Below are positions 1 to 11,217 of a stretch of 64,000 nt of DNA, piece by piece (within the stretch, counting starts at the first letter, position 1; each line of letters begins with the position of its first letter). The notes below the pieces were generated by a model, which was not told where the DNA came from, ran no database searches, and was given only the letters and a program-made list of their open reading frames with translations. The DNA comes from Melieria omissa (taxonomy: Eukaryota; Arthropoda; Insecta; Diptera; Ulidiidae): positions 44,227,264 to 44,291,263 of the forward strand of contig OZ020269.1 in the NCBI GenBank assembly GCA_963971225.1, given 5' to 3'. The translations under genes were made by a program, and so were the position numbers.

Positions 1-45
1 GCGACAGGATTGCTTTGCACAACGACAGACTGTCTTATCGTTACA
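1..45 (-). repeat. Fragment of gypsy-family LTR (outer edge)
   Basis: These bases match the outer end of the LTR of gypsy copy C at 59861-59905, ending in the same CTTATCGTTACA. The next four bases are ATAT, the same flank seen at every other outer LTR edge of this family in the window. The rest of the LTR lies outside the window. Confidence 0.85.
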
Positions 46-453
46 ATATTAATATAAAAGATAAATATTTCTAAATAATCTTAGGAATAATAAAACGAGT
101 ATATTCGACTATTCAAGCAGTTTGTACTATTATTCGAATGCTTTTCTCCTCGTTTTCCCGCTTCGAGCGAATATGAATAAATAGTGTACGTCTACTCGTT
201 TCTGTTCGGAACCTTCTCGTACTCGAAGAGAGCTGTACTCGTATTCATTCGGACTGGTCCGCAGAGATGAAGTAAAGTATTTGATTCAAAAGTATTTGAA
301 CGTTTTCGAATAGCAAAAATGCATACTCGTGCAGGAGTCTGGTGTAAATAAAGTGATTACTTGTTTTTGACTGCGTTTAAGATTTTAAGTGTGTTTTATT
401 TCGAAGCACAATCCGCAAAGATGAATAAGCCCACAGAACTGATTTTCGAAACA
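46..453 (+). repeat. Diverged 5' LTR region of gypsy copy A
   Basis: The right part (about 340-453) resembles the U5 side of the solo LTR at 55128-55564: an AATAAAGTGATT block, then TTTTTGACTGCGTTT, then an end in TTCGAAACA directly before the primer site at 456-473. The left part resembles no other LTR here, and I cannot place the 5' boundary. It carries several short TACTCG/ATTCGA-type repeats of unknown meaning. Confidence 0.55.
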
Positions 454-455
454 TT

Positions 456-473
456 TGGTGTCAGAAGTGGGAT
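456..473 (+). promoter_or_regulatory. Primer binding site (tRNA-Leu) of gypsy copy A
   Basis: TGGTGTCAGAAGTGGGAT is the complement of a tRNA 3' end reading ATCCCACTTCTGACA plus CCA, which I recognise as tRNA-Leu(CAA). The same 18 bases follow the 5' LTRs of copies B (43697-43714) and C (59430-59447). Leucine tRNA priming is known for the mdg3/micropia/blastopia branch of gypsy elements. Confidence 0.75.
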
Positions 474-513
474 TGTGCTACTGAAAATAATTAACAAAAA
501 AGTATGCCACGCA

Positions 514-1288
514 GGCATGGTTAAACTCGAGCAGCTGAAAAAGGAGCTGGCTGCCTGGAATTTGCCCACTGCTGACGGAAAGGTGGAGTTGCAGCTGCGC
601 TTGCGAGAGGTATGTGAGGTACGAGGCGTGGATTAGACTGCGCACGAGTTCGGAACGTTGTAGCGATGAGAGGTATGTTTCAGGAAAGTTCTGCGAAAAT
701 CGAGAATGAAAATCAAAAAATTTCGAATGCGAATGGAAACGGTGAATCGTGAAATTGCAGCGAAACTAGAAACTACGAATCAGCAAATTTCGGCAAAAGT
801 CGAGTGCGAACCGAGAAATGGCGGCCAATTCTGCGCGCATAGAGGAGAGGGTGGAGGAAGGCTGAACGTGAAAGTTCAGCATCTGGAAACGCGAATGGAC
901 AGTTAGAAAAAGCGAGTTGACGACCTGGATGACTCTCTGAACAAACGAGTTGACGACCTGGATGATTTTCTGCACAAACGAGTTGACAGTCTGTAAGAAG
1001 TCTGCAAGAAGAAGACAGTTTATTGAAGGTCTTATTGACCTGCGTTAATGATGAGCAAGCGGACATTTAAGGAGACGGTTACCAGTGCGATGACGTATGG
1101 GGCGGCATGGATTGGGGGTCTCGGTATGCATCTACAACATACGTCGAATCCAACCAGAAAGTGACATCTCGATCCTGACCATAAGCTCTGAGACACCGGC
1201 CAGGCCACGGGCAGTCTCCTCTAAAGTTGTTTGCTGGGTGTGTGACAAGCAGGGTCACATAGCACGAAACTGGCGTCGACTAAAATAG
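514..1288 (+). pseudogene. gypsy copy A gag pseudogene (SAP-like N terminus, zinc knuckle)
   Basis: Gag starts at 514 with a SAP-like motif (LKKELAAWNLPTADGKVEL) and hits a stop at 634-636, where copy B has a tryptophan codon. Downstream, in shifted frames, are remnants of the coiled-coil repeats (about 925-1000, the KRVDDLDDSLN-type units) and of the C-terminal region. The zinc knuckle near 1229-1270 reads CWVCDKQGHIARNW: the last cysteine is replaced by tryptophan. Several stops and frameshifts make the gene non-functional. Confidence 0.85.
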
Positions 1289-1390
1289 CGTTCCCGTTCT
1301 CAATCACAATCGGCTGAAACGAGGAATCGTGACAATCGAGACTCAGCCAGCAACGTTGAATTCCCGCTGCACACCGGCTATGAGCGAAGC

Positions 1391-2570
1391 GTGGCGGTAA
1401 GGAAGGTTGTATCGTGTCAACACCAGAGGATACCAGCGAATTCTAAGGCGATTGTGTGGGCAAAGGTGGACGAGGACGATGGGACGAGTCGGCTGTGGGT
1501 TGTAGAAGCACCGAAACAAGGACATGACAAGAATGGGAGAATACCAGTTAGAATACTGAACCCCCTGGATGCACCCAGATATGTCGGGAACAACGAGGTA
1601 ATTGGCGAGTGTAAGGAAACTGTAGCAGTGGTCAATTGCGAGAGTAGCCCACTTGGAGGTAATAGAAAGAAGAGCGGTTTCAACATGGACGTCATACCGC
1701 AGGAGAACCAGTGGAGCAGCGAGTTGACGGCCAAGCAGAAACAGAAGGCGAGGACACTCCTGCAGCACTATGGGTCAATATTTGCGGCAGAAGCAGGCGG
1801 AAGAACAGCCATAGTGAAGCACAACAGCGACACCGGAAGTGCAAAACCAATTCGCCAACCGCCAAGACGAGTTCCTCTCTCCAAGAGGGAAGAGGTCGCA
1901 AATTTGATCGAAAACATGCGGAAGGAAAAGGTCATAGAGCTTTCTTCGGGCCCCTGGTGCTCGCCGGTCGTGCTAGTCAAGAAAAAGGATGGCAGTACCC
2001 GTTTTTATGTGGATTATTGGAAGCTCAATGATGTCACCCAGAAGGACAGTTATCCACTACCGCAGATCGATGACATCCTGGACACACTGTCAGGCACACA
2101 GTGGTTCTCCACGCTCGACTTACGCAGCGGCTATTGGCAGGTAGAGATTGCAGACAAGGACAAGGAGAAAACGACTTTCAGTGTTGGCGATGGTTTGTGG
2201 CAGTTCACCGACATGCCGTTTGGACTCTGCAACGCACCAGCAACATTCGAGCGGCTAATGGAACGCGTGCTTAAAGGGCTGCATTGGCGGACGTACCTGG
2301 TGTACCTCGACGACATAATCGTGATGGGTAAAAGCTTCAACGATCACCTGGGAAAGCTTCAGGAGGTATTCGAGCGGATACAAAGGCCGGGCTTGAACTT
2401 AATCCAAAGAAATGCTCGCTATTGCAAAAGGAGGTGAAGTATCTGGGTCACACGGTTTCCGCCCGCAGACTTCATACGGATGAAGGCAAGATCATCAATC
2501 TACACGAACTCCGCAGTTTTCTGGGCCTGTGCACATACTATCGACGATTTGTTTCTGGATGGAACAAGTG
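1391..2570 (+). pseudogene. gypsy copy A reverse transcriptase region
   Basis: An open frame of 348 codons (1391-2437) covers the linker and most of the RT. Visible motifs are PLPQIDDILDTL, the TLDLRSGYWQ block with the first catalytic Asp, DMPFGLCNAPATF, and the catalytic YLDDIIV box. After 2437 a frameshift continues the homology as YLGHTVSAR and SFLGLCTYYRRFV up to about 2570. This is the only RT core among the three gypsy copies: B lacks this part and C lacks it entirely. Truncation before RNase H leaves it non-functional. Confidence 0.88.
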
Positions 2571-2575
2571 CGGAA

Positions 2576-3042
2576 TAGCGTACCCTCGTGTTTTTGTGAA
2601 TGTAACAAACTAAAAAATTTGCCTGGGAAACGTCTACGAAAGGCGTGGTACGGGGTCAAAGTTCAAAAGTTTTATCAAAATAACACATTCAACTTTCAAT
2701 CGATTTATTATTACGATATGGGTATCAAACGAAAGGTCTCTTTGATACCTTTATTTTGGTGTACCTTATTATATACTTTATATGTACGAGTAAAAAATTA
2801 TAAGCAAAAAATATTTTTTTTTTATAAAATTTACAAAATCCGATTTTTTTCTCCAAAGCCTTCAGATTTTTTTAATTCCCTACATTTAAGTACATATTAA
2901 AAACCTGTCCTTTTTGCCCTACATCGAAAATTTAATGCTGAGTTTCCCTATATGTAGCCTCTCTTCCCTACGGTTGGCATCACTGCACTGATCCTGCGCT
3001 CCGGATTTCGCTGCTTTGTATTCGTATACGCGAGTAGGCGTC
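2576..3042. other. Unassigned DNA with a dispersed repeat
   Basis: No gene seen. The stretch around 2600-2680 (AACAAACTAAAAAATTT, GGGAAACG, AAGGCGTGG, GGGGTCAAA) recurs in degraded form at about 43015-43070, so it belongs to a dispersed repeat family that I cannot name. Confidence 0.4.
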
Positions 3043-3820
3043 GCTGCTACTCGCGAGCAAGGTATATTAACAAGGTACGCCGGCTGGGAGCGCCAGCTTT
3101 AAATGTGTCTCTTCACCCTCTTATTTGTGAACGGTTGCTCTTTTTGTAGAATAAAGAACCTGCTATTAGTGTTAATATTGTTTGCACAACTATACTTTTG
3201 TGTACAGATTTGGGTAACATTGTAAAATACATATACGCGAAATATAGCCCATGACACCCGCAATAAAATATATTATGGAATGAATACAAATGAAAGAATG
3301 AAATAAATTGAAATTGGAAATTTTATGTGTTAGCAATTTGTGCGAAATTGTATGTTCTTTTTCTAATTCTGTTCAGCTTGCTGAAGAAGTAAAACAACTT
3401 TATTTTAATGTGCAATGTATTTTAGAATAAGGAGCTTAAACATTTAAAACAAAAACAATTGAGAAAACGATTTTACGTAAATAAAAAATTGTCAAAAACT
3501 CTTCCATAGAAATTTACATTCCATTTTTATTTTTGAATGGGCAAAAAATGTATAAGACATTCAGCAACACTATAACAATTAATACCAAATTATCTCTGTG
3601 GCATTCTATTAAAACTATATATTGCTAAAAACAGGAATTTTCTTTTAATTATAACATTTGTCCTACACAAATGCAGTTTTTACAGTTTGAGGAACAAATA
3701 CTAAAAGATGCAACCAACAATTCATTCCTAAAAAAAAGCAACTCTGATTTGGCCCCCTTATTTTGACGGCTCTCTAAACCTGGCGTACCTTGTTAATATA
3801 CCTTGCTCGCGATTAGCAGC
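3043..3820. mobile_element. Inverted-repeat (MITE-like) element with 39-bp TIRs
   Basis: Bases 3043-3081 and 3782-3820 are inverted repeats of 39 bp with one mismatch; the shared core reads AAGGTATATTAACAAGGTAC. The 700 bp between them is AT-rich and shows no credible coding sequence. I see no clear target duplication outside the repeats; a TA inside the repeat would fit a Tc1/mariner-type end. The superfamily is not resolved. Confidence 0.6.
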
Positions 3821-4191
3821 ATGGGCATCTATGATTTAAACCCAATCCAACCTGGAGCAAATATTAAAAACGTGTTTGTTGAGGACTTCTCCTTTATTGC
3901 GAAATTACAAGATTAATATTTCACATTGGGCCGGGCGCACCATACCCCGAAACGTTAACGATAAAAAAAAGAAAGAACCCTGCCCTGGCTTGCAGGTGAC
4001 AGGCAAGGTTTATAGACAAGCGGCAAGCAACTGTCAAAATTGCTTCATGCCCATACAAATTGTATGGGGCAAACCGCAATTGAAACGCTCTGACGCTGAG
4101 CTATTCGAATTTCCAATTTTGACAACGCGTTAGCAGTTGAAGTAGGCTGCGAGAAACAAAAACACCTGTGATTTATATTTGATTTGACGGC
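3821..4191. other. Unassigned DNA sharing a repeat with 51250-51320
   Basis: No supportable gene. About 3836-3895 (TTTAAACCCAATCCA, GAGCAAATATTAAAAACG, TTTGTTGAGGA) is related to about 51250-51320, which marks a dispersed repeat. Confidence 0.35.
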
Positions 4192-4520
4192 AGCCGCCGT
4201 GGCTCAGTTGGTTAGTGCGCGGTCCAACGAGTCGCATGCAGAGCGACGCAAGATCGAATTCTGCATGTAGTAACACCTAAAAAAATAACGGGAAACTCGT
4301 TTTCTCTTTCGGTGGCTGTCCTCTCAGCTGGAAATGGCAAACCTCTGAGAGCAAAAATTGCCTATGAAAAAGCTCCCAACCTGCCGTTCGGAACCGGCAT
4401 AAAACTGTAGGTCCCTTCCACCCGCGTACAAAATTCACACGCACAACACGGGTGGTTGCGGGAAGCTAGGCCTTAGTCTCGCGTAAGCGGGCTGTCGTGC
4501 CAATCAATTATTAATTATTA
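4192..4520 (+). repeat. tRNA-derived SINE, near full length
   Basis: The head has a Pol III A box (TGGCTCAGTTGG, about 4200-4211) and a degenerate B box (AGATCGAATTC, about 4250-4260). A tRNA-unrelated body follows (CTCGTTTTCTCTTTCGGTGG, AAAAGCTCCCAACCTGCCG), then a TTA/ATT-rich tail. A short TTGATTT lies on both sides (about 4179-4185 and 4521-4527) as a possible target duplication. The same family occurs at 22205-24194 and 23133-23306. Confidence 0.85.
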
Positions 4521-4898
4521 TTGATTTAAATTGTGAGGAATTTATTCAAATAAGAGCTAAGTTTTGCAAAATAATAATAGTTTGTTGGTTTTTTGGCAAC
4601 TAAACAGATATTTTTTTGACATTTGTTTTCATTTCACGATTTTGACAATCCCAACGCAACGCTTCAATTTCGGTATGCCGCACTGAGTGAGAGCGTTGCG
4701 TCAGAAAACGCAACGCTCAACGCTCCAATTTAGGTTTGACTGTAAAGGTTGCGCATTCCCAACATTCGCCATGTTGATGACGTAGGCGGGGGCCACAACC
4801 GAGTTCCTAAAAAAAACAAAAACCGCAGCATGCCTTGCTTTTTCTGTCAATTGAAATATTTTATTTCCATACACTTTCAAAATATTTGTAAACGCGAA
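4521..4898. other. Unassigned DNA upstream of THAP fragment
   Basis: No open frame of interest. It contains two copies of an ACGCAACGCT...CGCTTCAATTT-type motif (about 4655-4675 and 4705-4730). Their role is unknown. Confidence 0.3.
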
Positions 4899-4899
4899 A

Positions 4900-5104
4900 T
4901 GAAGTGCTCGGTGGCAAACTGCAAAAATGACAGCGGGAAATCGCGCTGTCGATTTTATTGCTTACCGAAACAGCGGAGCATATAGCAAGTGGGTGGTCTT
5001 CTGTGGCCGCGACAATAACTTCAATTGAAAAAACGCGAGGATGTGCTCAGCTCATTTCAAAACAGACGACTCCGAGCGAAACATGCAGTTCGAAATGGGT
5101 AATT
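4900..5104 (+). pseudogene. THAP-domain fragment 1
   Basis: Translation from 4900 gives MKCSVANCKND, then an FY.LPK segment. After an in-frame TAG (about 4984) and a frameshift it continues as WVVFCGRDNN and RMCSAHFKTDD. This is the C2CH zinc pattern of a THAP domain, and all four ligands (two N-terminal Cys, then CSxHF) are still visible. It ends at ATGG followed by GTAATT, a plausible splice donor. THAP domains bind DNA in P-element transposases and in host proteins. I find no P-type terminal repeats around this copy, so it could be either. The stop and frameshift make it a pseudogene. Confidence 0.65.
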
Positions 5105-5393
5105 AAATAGAACTAGATGACCCGGTGAACGTAAAACGGATCTAAATGTAACTGTTTCAGATTTGAATGTATTGTATTATTTACTAGGGCTATGCAAAAA
5201 TAATGGATTCCGTTTGAAGCCTTTTTCATTCATTTAATTTTTGTTCACTAATCCAAAAAAGTATTTGGTTTTATTATGTAAGGGGTATGAATATAAAAAC
5301 TGGCAACTTCTTTTTTCGGATTTGTTTACACTTTTTGAAATTTGTTTGCTCAAAAATGCCACGCGATGCGCTGTCATTTTTTGACAACTGGAA
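5105..5393. other. Unassigned AT-rich DNA
   Basis: Nothing recognisable apart from a possible 3' splice-like TGTTTCAG at about 5153-5160, downstream of the THAP fragment. Confidence 0.3.
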
Positions 5394-5401
5394 TGCGTAA
5401 C

Positions 5402-6168
5402 CAACGATTAAGCGATGTGAAACTGGGAGAGCCGGTAGAAATGCATGCACAGAATTACACTAATATTATTGCAAAATTGCAACCTTGGGGCTGACTATAG
5501 TCAGCCCCAAGGTTGATCAGGAAGGTACTTTTTCCTCCATATAAATTTCTAAAACGGGGTTGTTGTTCTAGTTGATTTCAAATTGCCAGTGTAGCTGGTG
5601 TGAGTCATTTTTTGTGACCAAAGAAATTTGTCTTTTTATTTGTATATTTTTGGTGCCATTTCGTAATACGTTTGTATAAAATTGACTAGAAAAATATATT
5701 ATTGCCCAAAAGCGTCAAAATAATCTTTGGGTATGCTTTTAATTCAGTTAAATTAAGATTTTATAAGCTGCATTCAAAAAAACAACCCTGCGGTCAAACT
5801 ACAGCATTTAGCAAAAAAAGCATACCTGATCGTTAGAGATTCGCTAAATGAAGAAATGCGAAATACAAAGGACGGCAATTGACCCTGTCATATTCAATGC
5901 ATTTAGCTTTGTGTTCTTTGGTATATTTTCATTAATATTTACATAATTAAACCAAAAAAGTTCATGTGTTGGCATTTAATCCAGAAAATTAATAAGAACA
6001 TACTTTAAAAAGCAAATAATTGTAAAGAATCCCTAATCCCTAATATCGGGAAAAGAGCAGACACAGTGAAAAGCTGATCACTGCCAGCACACACGGACTG
6101 TGTACGTGAATTGCAAAAAACGCACAAAAATCGGCTTACTCTCCCAGTTTCACATCGCTTAATCGTTG
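5402..6168. mobile_element. hAT-like MITE with 8-bp TSD
   Basis: Termini are inverted: CAACGATTAAGCGATGTGAA followed by ACTGGGAGAG at the left (5402-5431), with the reverse complement at 6139-6168. The flanks are perfect 8-bp direct repeats TGCGTAAC at 5394-5401 and 6169-6176. An 8-bp duplication and CA/TG ends fit hAT (or P-like) non-autonomous elements. The 767-bp interior is non-coding and holds a long perfect palindrome. Confidence 0.82.
5480..5515. repeat. 36-bp perfect palindrome
   Basis: CAACCTTGGGGCTGACTA is followed immediately by its exact reverse complement, with no spacer, so the stretch can extrude as a cruciform or form a tight RNA hairpin. It lies about 80 bp inside the left end of the MITE at 5402-6168. 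Confidence 0.9.
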
Positions 6169-6187
6169 TGCGTAACCTTCTATTCTA

Positions 6188-7482
6188 TAACACTTCGTTC
6201 AATAATGTGTGTGACTGACACATAGATGGCGGCACTAATACTAAATTAATATTTTTTTTCGAAATTGTGAACCTTTTTAGGCTTACTGTCGAAATTATAT
6301 GTCAATCCGACCATTAGTTTACAAGTTACAGTGCTTTAAGTGACACTACTTTTGAGTTTTCAAAAAAATGAATTCAAAGCAATTCCGTGTGCTGATTTAT
6401 CATTGTTTTTTAATGAAAAAAAATACTGTTCAATGCCAGGAATGGCTTGAAAAACATTATTCGGACTCTGCTCCATCAAAAAGAACCATTTGTTATTGGT
6501 ATGCCGAATTCAAACGTGGTCGTACAGACACCGATGACATTCCATCTACTGGACGGCCAAATGACGCTGTTATTCCGGAAAACGTTGAAAAAACACTGAA
6601 AATCATTATGTCCCACCGTAAAGTGAAAGTGGGGTAGATTGCTGACATTCTAAAGATATCAGCAGGCAGTGTACACACCATAATACACGAACATTTGGTT
6701 ATGAAAAAGGTGTTTTCGAAATGGGTGCCGCGTTTGCTCACACCGGAGCAAAAACAACAACGAATCGATGATTCAAAGAGCTGTTTGGACATGTTTACGC
6801 GCAACAGTCGGAGTTTTTGCGTCGGTACATCACAATGGATGAAACATGGATCCACCATTTCACTCCAGAGTCAAATCGGCAGTCTGCTGAGTGGCGTGCA
6901 ACCGGTGAAAGCCGCCCAAAGCGTCCAAAGGCACAAACATCGGCTGGCAAGGTTATGGCGTCAGTATTTTGGGATGTGCACGGAATAATATTCATCGACT
7001 ATCTTGAGAAAGGGAAAACAATCAATAGCGACTATTATATAGCGTTGTTGGAACGTTTGAAAGAAGAAATCGCGGTTAAGCGGCCCCATATGAAGAAGAA
7101 AAAAGTGTTGTTTCACCAAGCCAATGCACCGTGTCAAAAGTCGATGAAAATGATGGCAAAAATGCGTGAATTGGGCTTCGAATTGCTTCCTCATCCCCCG
7201 TATTCTCCAGATCTGGCCCCCAGCGACTACTGGCTTTTCGCAGACCTCAAAAAGATGCTCCGTGGTAAGAGATTTGGCTCAAATGATGAAGCAATCGCCG
7301 AAACTAACGCCTATTTTGAAGGCAAAGAAAAATCGTTCTACAAAGGCGGTATCGAAAGGTTGGAAAAGCGTTGGAATGATTGTTTCTCCCTAAAAGGGGA
7401 CTATGTTGATGAATGAAAACGAATTTTGGCAAAAAAATTTGTTTTAATCAGTTAGTCACACACATTATTGAACGAAGTGTTA
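6188..7482 (+). mobile_element. mariner element, near full length
   Basis: Terminal inverted repeats begin TAACACTTCGTTCAATAATG at 6188 and end with the complement at 7482; TA dinucleotides flank both ends (6186-6187, 7483-7484). The length (about 1.3 kb) and one transposase gene are usual for mariner. It sits 11 bp right of the TSD of the preceding MITE. Confidence 0.88.
6368..7416 (+). pseudogene. mariner (cecropia/Hsmar1-like) transposase pseudogene
   Basis: The N-terminal helix-turn-helix region starts at 6368 (MNSKQFRVLIYHCF). A TAG at 6634-6636 interrupts it, homology continues in the same frame, and a frameshift near 6800 moves it to the frame that runs to 7416. The catalytic domain shows TMDETWIHHF (first Asp) and YSPDLAPSDYWLF (third Asp, 34 residues after the second position, so DD34D). 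The second catalytic Asp is replaced by Ala (HQANAPCQ instead of the usual HQDNAPCH). The enzyme would be inactive even without the stop and frameshift. Confidence 0.9.
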
Positions 7483-7484
7483 TA

Positions 7485-7963
7485 CCTTGGGTGACAGGTT
7501 GCCAGTTCGGTCGGGTTCTGTTGATCGTGTTGAGAGCTGCCACCTCGAGTCCGCCGTGACAGGACATAACTTATGTCGCAACTGCCGTCGGGATCTCAGT
7601 CAGGGTTGTTTGAGGTGAAAAACTTGACTCCCCTTTATTTACAATTTTGTCGGCCTCTTATAATATTCCCAATTTCAAACGTTCTTACGGCCACGTTGAG
7701 CCTCATTTCTGACTTAGCATTCTCACGCTTGTCCAAAAATGTATCGCATATTGATTACGCCGCTTTTGCTTACGTTGCGACTGACCGAATGGAATTTGAG
7801 TGTGCAAAATGCTTTGGCTGCTGAATGTTAGATAACACTGGCGCGTAATATTAGTACTTGCAGCGGTGGTAACTGAGCACAATTTTGCTGTGAGAACGTT
7901 TGGCATTGGTTACATAATTGCAAAAATGTTTAGTTCAGAGTCAGAATAAACCCCGAACCCCGC
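7485..7963. other. Unassigned DNA left of the BEL element
   Basis: No gene supported. About 7640-7670 (AATTTTGTCGGCCTCTTATAATA) has a close relative at about 51336-51360, so a dispersed repeat passes through here. Confidence 0.35.
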
Positions 7964-8100
7964 TGTTGCCGCCGTCGACAACAGCTGAGCACTGCTCTCT
8001 TTAGGAGTTTAATCGGCTAGTCAGTCAGTCGTTAAAGGAGACACGGAGCGAACGCACGCTTAAATTTTAAAGCGACTCGATCGCCATAAATACTTATAAC
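7964..8100 (+). repeat. BEL 5' LTR, first part
   Basis: It starts TGTTGCCGCCGTCGACAA, matching the 3' LTR start at 31508 (TGTTCTCGCCGTCGACAA). It is interrupted after 8100 by the hAT MITE and resumes at 13610. The LTR end is uncertain; a primer-site-like TGGCGCAGCC lies at about 13640-13650. Confidence 0.65.
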
Positions 8101-8569
8101 TAGGGATCGGATTTATATGCAAATGCATATTTTTTTTGGAGCTTCCGATTTGAGCTGGACCAAGACAGAAAATATTTTTATTGAAAAATATAAAGAATGA
8201 GGTAACATATTTATTTATTTTTTTAATTTTTATTTATTCATTTATTTTAGCCAATGAACATTTTGATCTTACTGACTATATGAACAATAAAGGAACACAA
8301 GTAAAGAGGTTCAACTTAATTTAAACAATATTAAATTTAACAATGTCTCTTTGGGAAACGAAATGTCAAAGTCGGTTACACTATTTAGTTCCGCAAGGGC
8401 TCTACTGAGAGGCGCATTCCTCGCATAGTTCGACCTGTAAAAGCTGAGGTAGAAAGTCTTATGTGCCATAGGTTACGTGTAGCCACTTTACTCAAAAGGA
8501 GCGGGCAATTAATAGACCCCTTTAATAACCCAACAATGAAAGAACACGCAAGATAGGTTCGCCTAGCGT

Positions 8570-10339
8570 TTAACTTAATAAGTTTATAAGGCGACAGCGG
8601 GAAAGATATGAAGGCAACGGTTCGGTAAAGTTCAGCGACCTTAGGGCGAACCGCATAAAAACCTTCAGGATGCGCTCAATGCGATTAATGTGAGTCATTT
8701 GATATGGCCTCCATATAAATGAAGCATATTCCAGCCTTGATCTGACGAAAGCCGTGAACAACAGTTTGAACGTATATGGGTCAGAGAATGACGTACTATT
8801 CCGACGAACGAACCCCAAAATGGCATATGCTTTGGAAATAATGAAATCGATATGGCTAGAGAAACAAATTTTTGTGTCGAAAAACACACCTAAATCTTTG
8901 ATTTCTTGGACTGACTGCAACAGTGAGCCCGACAGGAAGTAGGACAAGTGCAGAGGGCTGTGTTTCCTAGAAAAAGATACATGAAAACACTTACTTATAT
9001 TTAAAAAAAGGTGCTTTCTCGTACACCACGATTGAACTCTATCTAGGTCAGCCTGGAGTGCCAGCGAGTCAGCCGTAGTATTAATCGCAGCATAAATCTT
9101 CAGATCATCAGATCAGATTCGTTTTTGCAAACGAAAAGCAGGAGCCAATGTCATTAATAAATAAAACAAACAACAGAGGACCAAGTATGCTACCTTGAGG
9201 AACGCCGGAACTAGCAACAAACGGCTGAGAAAGGTGATTATCAACAGTCACAACACACTGTCTATTGGAAAGGTATGATTTCACCCAATCAAGAAATGAT
9301 GAGTGGTGAAAGCCAATGCAATTTAGTTTAGAAATCAGAATTGCATGACAAACTCTGTCAAAGGCTTTAGCAAAATCCGTGTAGATAGTATCAACTTGAC
9401 TTCCTTCCTGAAAATCAGACAGACAATCTTCGACAAAAATCGCGAGATTGAAGACAGTTGATCTGCCCCTAACAAAACCGTGCTGTTTTTGACAAATTGC
9501 ACTGTTGACGCAAAACCTTAGTTTTTCATTGACTATGCATTCAAAAAGTTTAGACACCGACGTGAGTTTCGAGATGGGTCTATAATTTGCGATATCATTT
9601 TTGTTGCCACTCTTGAATATTGGAGTTATTGTTGCTTTTTTCCACTCATCTATAAAAATACCAGAAGAAAGGGATTTGTTAAAGATCAGTAGCAGCGGCT
9701 CAACAAGAGAGCTACAATTCTTTAAGAGCACAGAGGAAAGCCCATCTGTATCCGTACGCATTGAAAATTTAAGATTGTTGATGCCCCATTTCACATCGTC
9801 GGCGGTTAAAGTCAACGACCCAAAGGAAAAAAGGAGTCGGGATAGAAGGTGTCAGCCAAAACAGCGTTTGTATCCGTCACAAAATTTGAGCTAAAAAACT
9901 GTGCGAATAAGTTAGCGGCATCATCCGCGGTTTCGGCGACTTTGTCCTTGAAAAATACCGAGGACGGAATATCGGAAACCAATTTTTTTAACTTAACAAA
10001 ATTCCAAAAGAGTTTTGGATTACTTTTGATGCCAACTTCATAGTTACGAATGTAACTATTGTACAGCGACTTAGCCAACTTGTTGTAACTTTTAAGATGT
10101 GATTGATAGTAACTGAAGTAGATGGGACACTTAGTTGCCTTGAACTTTTTATAATACTTATTTCTTAAATTTTTCAGTTTCTTAAGTTCCTTTGTAACCC
10201 ACGGCAGTTTATGAACTTTCCCAGGGAAGATAGGGATCGACTTCAGGCAAAGGTCAAAAACTAGAGATTTAAAGGTAGAAAAACAAGTAGCAATGTCGCC
10301 ATTGGACAGTATTTCTACGTCAAGGAACAGATTGTTCAA
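8570..10339 (-). pseudogene. CR1-type ORF2 reverse transcriptase
   Basis: From high to low coordinate: a linker (10339-9812), the RT fingers and palm (9815-9108; ANYRPISKLTSVSKLFE, DFAKAFDRV, GVPQGSILGPLLF), and the C-terminal domain (8947-8570). At the catalytic YADD position, about 9108-9115, the frame breaks: a stop precedes SDDLKIYA in another frame, so the catalytic box is damaged. Another frame change lies near 9812. Confidence 0.85.
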
Positions 10340-10408
10340 TGCATCGATATCACAGAGCTTGTAATTAAAAGAAATAGGCCTTGAACTTGAAGGGGCATTA
10401 ACGAACTC

Positions 10409-11092
10409 CTATAATTCAAGATTGATAACAAGCGGTGTGTGATGCAAACATGCCTGCGAAATAGGCGAGCTGCATTCGACAATATTTGAGTTAAGGTTAC
10501 TCGTGATAAAAACCAAATCCAAAAAAAGATTTAGTTTATTAGGATGGGCATTGATCTGGAGCAACCCAAAGCTAAGAAAACTATCAATTAAGCAAATTTC
10601 GTGCACGCAGTGAACATTTGAGGGAGTCAGAGCAACAGAGTTACCCATATGGGACCATGTAATACTACCAAGATTGAAATCACCTAAAACGCACAGCTGG
10701 TTTTCACTAATCCGAGCTTGCAATGCCGAAACATTGTCGACATGTAATTTGTATAAAGTATCACTACTATTCGGAGGAATATACGATACGCAAATGAAGA
10801 GCAGGCCGGTCCCTCTCCTGACTTGAACACAAAGTTGATCCAACAGGGAATCATTGTTCACAAGTGGCAGCAATGCTGAGTGTAAATTACGTTTGATAGC
10901 AATCAAAACGCCACCACCCCTATTAAGGCCCGTTTTGAGAGAGTCTCTATCCTTCCTGAACACATTATAAAGGTGCAGGTCAAAAAATTTCGAATCAAAA
11001 AATGTGGAACTAAGCCAAGACTCAGTGATTACAAAGACATCGTAGTCCAGTGAAGAGCTCAACAATCGCACTTGATCAGCCTTTGTTCTCAT
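10409..11092 (-). pseudogene. CR1-type ORF2 endonuclease domain
   Basis: A 227-codon open frame holds an AP-endonuclease-like fold. Visible are VFVITESWL (catalytic Glu), NRGGGVLIAIK, CVLGDFNLG (catalytic Asp and Asn) and the C-terminal HHTPLV, where family members usually have SDH. The Ser-Asp pair is altered (LHHTP), so activity is doubtful. The domain nicks target DNA for target-primed reverse transcription. Confidence 0.82.
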
Positions 11093-11217
11093 ACCAGATA
11101 CATTTTGATAATAGATATTTAAATGATTACTTAAATTACCAGGCTTATCAGATAACTGTGAGCTACCATTGACTGGGTTAGCAATTACAGGAAAAGACAG
11201 AGCATCTGAAGAGCGTG

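Larger units (their letters stand above)
454..2575 (+). mobile_element. Ty3/gypsy retrotransposon copy A, truncated and degenerate
   Basis: Order seen: primer site, broken gag, a deletion that removes the protease, then reverse transcriptase, ending abruptly in the RT-RNase H linker near 2570. Compared with copy B, the sequence jumps from the end of gag straight to the end of protease around 1345-1355, so PR is missing. RNase H, integrase and the 3' LTR are also missing. DNA after 2575 is unrelated to gypsy. Confidence 0.88.

Noticed and set aside
2529..2900. 123-codon open frame
   Set aside because: It begins in gypsy RT remnants and runs into AT-rich repeat DNA; composition is Phe/Tyr/Lys-rich and shows no domain.
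4192..4265. Possible tRNA gene (A and B boxes)
   Set aside because: The tRNA-like head is followed by a fixed body and an ATT tail and recurs at 22205 with an 18-bp duplication, so it is a SINE, not a tRNA gene.
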